From Calamus simplicifolius (Eukaryota > Streptophyta > Magnoliopsida > Arecales > Arecaceae), in the NCBI GenBank assembly GCA_900491605.1, contig UESW01005008.1, positions 377,841 through 441,840 of the forward strand: DNA of 64,000 bases, in the 5' to 3' direction. This document shows positions 57,528 through 64,000 of this stretch, one piece after another (position 1 is the stretch's first letter; each line of letters starts with the position of its first letter). Made by a program: the position numbers and the translations under genes. Below the pieces are notes generated by a model. It searched no databases. It worked only from the letters and a program-made list of their open reading frames with translations, and was not told the DNA's origin.

Positions 57528-58325
57528 CTGGCCTTGCTACGGCTCGGAGGATTCGTTGCTCGGCCCTGCCGAGGTTCGAAGAATATTTTACTTGGCCCTG
57601 CCAAGGTTCGGAGATTTGTTGCTCGGCCCAGCCGAGGTTCGGAGAATATTTTACTTGGCCCTGCCAAGGTTCGGAGATTTGTTGCTCGGCCCAGCCGAGG
57701 TTCGGAGAATATTTTACTTGGCCCTGCCAAGGTTCGGAGATTTGTTGCTCGCCCTACCGAGGTTCGGAGAATATTTTACTTGGCCCTGCCAAGGTTCGGA
57801 GATTTGTTGCTCGGCCCAGCCGAGGTTCGGAGAATGTTTTACTTGGCCCTGCCAAGGTTCGGAGATTTGTTGCTCGGCCCAGCCGAGGTTCGGAGAATGT
57901 TTTACTTGGCCCTGCCAAGGTTCGGAGATTTGTTGCTCGGCCCTGCCGAGGTTCGGAGAATATTTTACTTGGCCCTGCCAAGGTTCGGAGAATTTGTTGC
58001 TCGGCCCTGCCGAGGTTCGGAGAATATTTTACTTGGCCCTGCCAAGGTTCGGAGATTTGTTGCTCGGCCCTGCCGAGGTTCGGAGAATATTTTACTTGGC
58101 CCTGCCAAGGTTCGGAGAATTTGTTGCTCGGCCCTGCCGAGGTTCGGAGAATATTTTACTTGGCCCTGCCAAGGTTCGGAGAATTTGTTGCTCGGCCCAG
58201 CCGAGGTTCGGAGAATATTTTACTTGGCCCTGCCAAGGTTCGGAGATTTGTTGCTCGGCCCAGCCGAGGTTCGGAGAATATTTTACTTGGCCCTGCCAAG
58301 GTTCGGAGATTCCTCGGCCCAGCCG
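57528..58325. repeat. 63-bp dimeric hairpin array, about 12 copies
   Basis: The GAATATTTTAC mark occurs at 57581, 57644, 57707, 57769, 57832, 57895, 57958, 58022, 58085, 58149, 58213 and 58276: periods of 62-64 bp. Each unit contains two related half-repeats with perfect stems, CTCGGC-CCA-GCCGAG and CTTGGC-CCT-GCCAAG. Frames stay open on the plus strand (289-348 codons) only because 63 is a multiple of three. It starts about 170 bp beyond the pol stop codon. Confidence 0.95.
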
Positions 58326-58493
58326 AGGTTCAAACAGACAGCTCGGTTGTACCGAGGATTGGTAAGCAGTATCTGTTTCTTCTTGCAATTTATAGCAATA
58401 TAGTGCATAATGATTCACGCGACAGGTTTTGAGGAAACAGATAAGCAGGAATGTATAGTGAGGCATGCGAAGATGAATTCAAGAGGATATACC

Positions 58494-61400
58494 CTATTGA
58501 TAATATTTACGAAGGTTGACCGCGTTCCAAGTTCGGGGAATGGACTTCCCATCCAGATCCTGTAGCTTGTAGGTTCCCGGTCCAATAATCTCCGCTACCT
58601 AGTACGGGCCCTCCCAGTTCGGCGCTAGCTTTCCTTGTTCCAGCGGTTTGGAAACAGAGGCCTTTCGGAGGACAAGGTCGCCGGGCAGGAAGGTCTTCCC
58701 TTTAACTCTGGAAGCGTGGTAATGGGCCACCCTTTGTTGATAGGCAGCCGTTCTAATGATTTCCTCTATTAGGTCGAGGTTGGTGCGGAGTTGTTCGTTG
58801 CTAGTCTCCTCTGAGTAGCTCTCCACCCGCAATGATGGGAGACCGACTTCCACAGGGATAACGGCCTCTGTACCGAAAGCCATTCGGAATGGGGTCTCGT
58901 CTGTCGGGATTCTTGGGGTTGTGCAGTAGGCCCACAAGACATGATGTAGCTCATCTGCCCACCTGCCTTGGGCTTTGGAGAGGCGAGCTTTAATTCCCTG
59001 GAGGAGGGTTCTGTTGGTCACCTCGGCCGTTCCGTTGGCTTGTGGGTGCTCGACCGAAGTAAGGTGGTGACGAATCCCGTGCTCCTCGTAGAACTGGAAA
59101 AATTTGGAGTTGTCGAACTGCTTGCCATTATCAGTGATTATGGTGTGCGGGAGGCCAAATCGGCAGATGATGGACCTCCAAACAAAATCTCTAGCCCGTG
59201 CTTCAGTAATTTGCGCAACCGCTTCCGCTTCGACCCATTTGGTGAAGTAGTCGATGGCGACAAACAAGAATTTCCGCTGTCCTGTTGCAAGCGTGAATGG
59301 GCCGAGGATGTCCATCCCCTATTTGGCAAAGGGCCAAGCGGAGGATATAGAAACTAGCTCGGTGGAAGGGAATCTTTGGATGTTTGAATGTCTTTGGCAG
59401 GGGTCGCAGGCGCGGACCAGATCGTCCGCGTCTTTCTGCATGGTCGGCCAGTAATAGCCTTGTCGCAGCACTTTATGGCAGAGGGACCGGCTTCCCAAAT
59501 GGTTGCCGCAAATCCCTTCATGTACCTCACGCAGAGCGTAGTCCGCTTCTGATGGGCGAAGGCATCTAAGTAGCGGCATGGAAAATGACCGCTTGTAAAG
59601 TTGGTTGTCAATCACACGTAGCGGATGGCCTGCAGCTTCAGCTTCCTAGCCTCCCTTCGGTCGGATGGAAGTGACCCTTCTTTGAGATATTTGAGGATAG
59701 GGTCGAACCAGGATGGTTCGGCCTCAACTTGCATCACCCGGTCGGCCTCCGTGATGCTCGGCTTTTCCAGAGTCTCCAGGTGGAACTTTTGTTCGGCATC
59801 CATCGTCTCCGCGGTTGCCAATCGGGAGAGTAGGTTGGCACGGGCGTTCTCAGATCTGGGAATCTGAATAATTTCAAATTCGGAAAAATGGGGAAGCAAG
59901 TTACGCACCTCCTGAGATATCAAATCATGTTCGGTTCCCGGGCTTCAAATTCTCCCCGAACATGGCCGGCTACCAGCTGAGAGTCGGTGAAGGCATTGAG
60001 CTTTTCCACCTTCAGATTGCGGGTGATCCGGAGACCGGCTAACAGAGCTTCGTACTCGGCTTCGTTGTTGGAAGCCGGGAAGGAGAATCGGACGCCATAC
60101 TCGAAGGTCATCCCCTCAGGACTGGTAAGAACTAAACCCGCACCGGAGTGATGGGCACTGGACGACCCGTCGACGTGGAGGAGCCACCGGACTCCAGACT
60201 TTGGCTCTTCAAGAGAGTCTGGGGTAGAACCGTCCTCCGGGATGGTACACTCGAGGAGGAAGTCGGGCAGTACTTGGGCTTTGATGGCCGGACGAGGCTG
60301 AAAATGTATGTCATGCTCGCTTAGCTCGACGGCCCATTTGGTCATTTTTCCCGACGTCTCGGGACGGTGGACTACCGCCTTGATGGGTTGGTCAGTCAGG
60401 ACCGTTACGGAATGTGCTTGGAAATATGGTCGTAGCTTTCGAACTGAGGTGATCAAGGCCAACACCATCTTTTCAATCCTGCTGTACCTCGTCTTCGCAT
60501 CGCGGAGCAGCCTGCTCACATAGTAGATCGGCTTTTGGGCTTTGCCTTCTTCCTTGATCAGCACCGAGCAGACCGCGCCTTCCGAAACGGCCAGGTACAA
60601 GAATAAGGTCTCTCCTGGGGTTGGACTGCTGAGGATGGGGGCGAGCCGAGGTACTTCTTGAGATCTTGGAATGACCTTTGGCATTCGGGAGTCCACTGGA
60701 AGTTTTTGGCCGATCGGAGAGTTTTGAAGAAGGGGAGGCATCTCTCGGCCGATCGCGCCACAAAGCGGTTAAGGGCCGCTATCCTCCCGGTTAGGCGCTG
60801 GACCTCTTTAACAGATGCAGGGGGCGCCATTTGTTGGAGAGCTTGAATCTTCTGGGGGTTAGCTTCGATACCTCGCTGGGAGACCATGAAGCCGAGGAAC
60901 TTCCCTGAGTTGACGCCGAAGGCGCACTTGGTCGGGTTGAGTTTCGTCCCATATTTGCGCAACGTTGCAAAGCTTTCCGAGAGGTCCTCAATATGTCGTG
61001 GCGCTTCCTTGCTTTTGACCAGCATATCGTCCACGTATACCTCCATGTTCCGGCCGATTTGCTCCTTGAACACCTTATTAACCAGCCGCTGGTAGGTTGC
61101 CCCTGCATTCTTAAGACCAAAAGGCATAACACGGTAACAATAAGTACCTCGGTCGGTTATGAAGGCGGTCTTTTCTTCATCTTCAGGGGCCATTCGGATC
61201 TGATTGTAACCGGAATAGGCGTCCATAAATGACAGCATCTGGTGGCCTGAGGTGGCGTCCACGAGCTGATCGATCTGAGGGAGGGGGAAGCTATCCTTCG
61301 GGCAGGCTTTGTTGAGGTCGGTGAAGTCGATGCAGATCCTCCACTTGTCGTTCGACTTTTTCACCATGACGACATTTGACAGCCAGTTTGGGTAATTTAC

Positions 61401-62331
61401 CTCTCGGACGAAGTTGGCCTTTATGAGTTTGTCGACCTCTTCTTCAATGGCTTTTTGCCGCTCTGGGGCGAAGCTTCTCTTCTTCTGCTTAACAGGCCTG
61501 TGCATCTCGTCCACATTGAGATGGTGGACGAGGACCTCGGGGTTGATTCCTGGCATGTCGGAGGCGGTCCAGGCGAAGATGTCGGCATTGCTTTGGAGGA
61601 ATCTGATCAACCTGTGCGAGACTCTCCTTTGAGTAGCGATCCGATTCTTGCGGTTCGGTCGGGCTGAGCTTCGTCCAATGGTACTTCCTCCAATTCCTCT
61701 GCCGGTTCTCCCCGTTGTTCGGCGAAGTCTTCGCGAGCGTCTAGCCCATCAACTTTGGGCATTCTAGACTGAAGGCTCGTAACGAAACATTGCCGAGCCA
61801 TGGACTGACTTCCCCGAACCACTCCAACTCCTCGCTCGGTGGGGAACTTCATAGACAGATGCGGGATAGAGACAACTGCCTTGAGGGACATCAGCCAGGC
61901 CTGCCGAATATGGCTTTGTATGGGGATCTGAGGTCGGTCACTAGGAAATCGGTCTGTACAATAGTCACAAGGGGCCAGGTTCCCGCGGACCGTCAGGGTG
62001 ACGATTCCTTCCGGGACGATGATGTCGCCGGTGAATCCCATCAGGGCGGAATCCATGGCTCGAAGGTTTTCCATGAGCAATTTCATCCTGGCAAACACAC
62101 CGAGGTACAAAACATTTACCGAGCTTCACTATCAACGAGGATTCGGCTTACATCATAATTGTTCAAATTAAGGGATACAACTAGTGCGTCATCGTGGGGG
62201 AGTTGTATTCCCAGAAGATCATCATCGGAGAAGGAGAGTTCGCCTGTCCTTGCCTTTTTTGGCCGGTTCCTCACCGCCACCCTGGGGCTCGATCCGCCGG
62301 CCTCTTCAATCATGTTGATGCGGCCAATCAC
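58494..62331 (-). pseudogene. Tat-type gypsy pol (PR-RT-RH-aRH-INT), damaged
   Basis: On the minus strand: protease (about 62330-61640, starting near ILVDS, frame broken one base after the Asp-Ser), RT (61610-60700, with RICIDFTDLNKACPKDSFPL, MPFGLKNAGATYQ and the YVDD site), classical RNase H, a second RNase H (about 60200-59930, LHVDGSSSAHHSGAG, NEAEYEALLAG, TDSQLV), then integrase with an HHCC-type zinc region (59560-59370) and DDE core (from 59315, VDxxTKWVEAEA-like, ITDNGKQF). Breaks: single-base losses near 62127 and 60637-60641, a frame change near 59920, a Trp-to-stop near 59320 and a stop near 58601. After that stop the frame continues to TAG at 58494. Copying and integration of the element RNA would be its job. 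As read, it cannot make a full polyprotein. Confidence 0.92.
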
Positions 62332-63846
62332 GGGCGGATTGGGTGGAGGAGGAGGTTGTTGAGCTCGAGCTGACGGTCACCTCCTTGTTGTTGCGGCTCG
62401 GGCACCCTCCTGAACTGATCCAGCCGTCCCCGCCGAATCAGCCTCTCTATTTCATTCTTCAGCTGCCAGCATTCTTCAGTGTCATGACCGTGCTCCCTAT
62501 GGTAGCGGCAGTACTTGGCGGGATCTCTTCGGGTCGGGTTCCCTCGGAGAGGTACTGGCCGGGGAAGTTGGCGCTCTATCTCCATAAGGATTTGCGCCCG
62601 GGGCACAGTCAGCGGAGTATAGCGATCGAATCGCCTGGGAGGACTCCGGGAGCGATTCCTTGGCGGCAGCGGAGGGACTCTTTGGCGGCGAGGCGGACTT
62701 GGCCGCCGGGCGGGACGGTGCCTGTCGGGGACTTTAGGCTCCTGCTTCTTTGCATGCTCAGCGCGGGCAATTCTCCGCGATTCCTCGACCCTAGCATATT
62801 TGTCCGCAAGGGCCATCATATCAGATAGGCATGGGGGGTAGCTGACCTCCATAGCCAGGTAGAAGTCGCTCTCCTTCGAGACTCCCCCGCCAGGCGGACA
62901 TCGCCACCTCATGATTAAGGTGGTCCACCTCTAACATGGCCTTATTAAAACGGCCAAGATAATTCCTCAAGGACTCCCCCTCTCTCTGCTTGACTTCGGA
63001 GAGGGAGTCAGATCTTCGTCGGTGGCGGCGACTGCTGACGAACTGGCCAATAAAAGGTGGCTCAGCTCGTCGAATGAATCAATGGAACCTGGCTTCAATG
63101 CATTGAACCAGGTTCGGGCGGATCCTCTGAGGGTGGATGGGAAGGCGCGGCAGAGGACCGCATCAGATGCTCCGTGGAACATCATTATTGACCGGAAGCT
63201 ACTGAGATGGTCGTCCGGGTCAGTGGAGCCGTGATAGGGCTCGACGGCTGGTAGTTTGACATGGGAGGGAATCACTTCCTCCATGATCCCCTTAGAGAAA
63301 GGGATGCCCTGCTCCGCCTTGGGCTGGGGCAGATGGGTCTGCTTGGCGGCGTTCCAGCTCCTGACGCATCTCCTGGATCTGACGGCGGATCTCCTCTTCA
63401 CCGGTTAGAGGAGGAGCTGGGCGTGAGAATCGCAAGGATGGCGTGGAATCATGGTGAGATGTCGCCGGGGAGAGGGAGTGGGCTCGCCGAGATCTGAGAG
63501 GATCTCTATCATAACCGGCTCGCGGGACTGGTTTGTCCCCCCTGGGGCGATGTGGGGGATCCGTTGATTCATGCGGATCAGAGGAGGAGGTCGCCGGCGA
63601 AGAAGAAATCGCCGTCTCCTTCTGAGGATGCGAAGCAGGAGGAGCTACAAGGCGCTCTTGTACCAGGTGGGTAAGGGCCTGGACCTGTTGGACCAGCGTA
63701 GCGAACTGGTCTTGGGTCACCGGGATAGCAGGCGGCGACGGGGTTTCGACCGGTGGAGGTTGCGGCGCTGTAGCGCCAGTCGGATCAGGCCTCTGGGAAG
63801 CGACCTGATCTTGGGCTTCAGAGGTTGCTCTCCTCCGGTTGGCCAT
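62328..63846 (-). pseudogene. Tat-type gypsy gag, frame broken
   Basis: Starts MANRRRATSEAQDQVA at 63846, about 65 bp after the PBS. A Gln-rich coiled segment (FATLVQQVQALTHLVQ) and basic/Ser-rich region lead to the capsid-like domain in another frame (HVKLPAVEPYHGSTDPDDHL, LRGSARTWFNALKPGSIDSF; 63300-63050). The C-terminal part (62912-62328) is Arg/Pro-rich with the knuckle-like CRYHREHGHDTEECWQLK. At least two frame changes (near 63320 and near 62950-63010) separate the parts. The protein would form the particle that packages the element RNA. Confidence 0.88.
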
Positions 63847-63910
63847 GGGAGAGGTTCTTCTCCGGATTTAGATCCTTGTCTCCTTTCTTCAAGTTTTAAT
63901 GGGACTTGAG

Positions 63911-63928
63911 GCCCTTCCTCTAGCGCCA
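63911..63928 (-). other. Primer-binding site
   Basis: TGGCGCTAGAGGAAGGGC on the minus strand, three bases (GAT) from the LTR. The priming tRNA was not identified; the TGGCGC start is shared with the other two gypsy copies. Confidence 0.65.
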
Positions 63929-63931
63929 ATC

Positions 63932-64000
63932 TGTTGCCGCCGGGATCCGTCCTCCGACTCGGGCGCGGTCGATCTCCAGGAAGAGGGGGGCGGACCTGCA
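63932..64000 (-). repeat. 5' LTR, first 69 bp in window
   Basis: Matches 49782-49849 except A/G at 63949 (49799) and one extra G in a G run. The rest of the LTR lies beyond the window. Confidence 0.92.

Larger units (their letters stand above)
49782..64000 (-). mobile_element. Long Tat/Grande-type Ty3/gypsy retrotransposon (5' LTR cut by window)
   Basis: Element order, read on the minus strand from the right: 5' LTR (only 69 bp in the window), PBS, gag, protease, RT, RNase H, extra RNase H, integrase, about 7.6 kb of non-pol internal sequence, PPT, 3' LTR. The extra RNase H and long 3' internal region are marks of the Tat lineage (Grande, RIRE2, Retand, Ogre). The 3' internal region carries plus-strand ORFs with own TATA boxes plus hairpin-rich arrays. 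The overlapping 69 bp of the LTRs differ by one substitution and one G, so insertion is fairly recent. Full length should be about 15.2 kb if both LTRs are equal. Confidence 0.9.

Noticed and set aside
57319..58432. Three overlapping plus-strand ORFs of 289-348 codons
   Set aside because: All three frames are open only because a 63-bp repeat lacks stops and its length is a multiple of three. No codon bias or start context.
58968..59357. Plus-strand ORFs opposite the integrase region
   Set aside because: Shadow frames of pol. No independent motif, promoter or repeat of the pattern seen for the antisense genes.

Overview
This is plant nuclear DNA. The evidence is a spliced PUX10-type UBX gene, a P-class PPR gene, a PBP1/KIC-type EF-hand gene, Arabidopsis-type telomere units (CCCTAAA) and abundant Ty3/gypsy and L1 elements. 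GC-rich coding first exons, long introns and Tat-lineage gypsy elements fit a large-genome monocot, possibly a palm. The species cannot be proven from the window. A 414-base N gap shows this is an assembled scaffold.

Layout. 1-2.4 kb: decayed minus-strand gypsy 5' end with a 52-bp array. 3.2-3.9 kb: a small complete TRIM-like retroelement. 4-9 kb: AT-rich spacer, a 17-bp array running into the N gap, and a 36-bp array. 9.1-9.5 kb: EF-hand gene (minus). 12.3-12.8 kb: interstitial telomere-like repeats. 16.8-17.4 kb: a 274-bp tandem duplication. 18.6-21.0 kb: two-exon PPR gene (plus). 21.3-22.2 kb: chromovirus-type fragments. 26.1-36.9 kb: four-exon PUX10 orthologue (minus) with a 7.2-kb first intron. 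37.1-38.4 kb: GC island and a phenylalanine ammonia-lyase pseudogene fragment. 38.4-43.9 kb: a 22-bp array and two truncated gypsy elements whose LTR ends face each other. 46.4-49.6 kb: 5'-truncated L1 LINE. 49.8-64.0 kb: a long Tat/Grande-type gypsy element on the minus strand, cut by the window end.

The most unusual part is the 49.8-64 kb element. Gag, protease, RT, two RNase H domains and integrase lie on the minus strand. Its roughly 7.6-kb 3' internal region carries plus-strand (antisense) units: a spliced Transposase_28-like gene with its own TATA box and AATAAA, a small coiled-coil ORF with its own TATA box, and a possible third unit. These sit between tandem arrays whose units contain short perfect hairpins. 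The same antisense gene survives next to the 3' LTR of a second, independent fragment at 41.8-43.9 kb. In three LTRs the U3 region carries a tandem array, each of different sequence and period.

The host genes look unrelated to one another: calcium signalling, organellar RNA metabolism, and CDC48 recruitment to lipid droplets. Several reading-frame breaks are single-base losses, three of them in short G/C runs. This may reflect sequencing error rather than true gene death, above all in the EF-hand gene.
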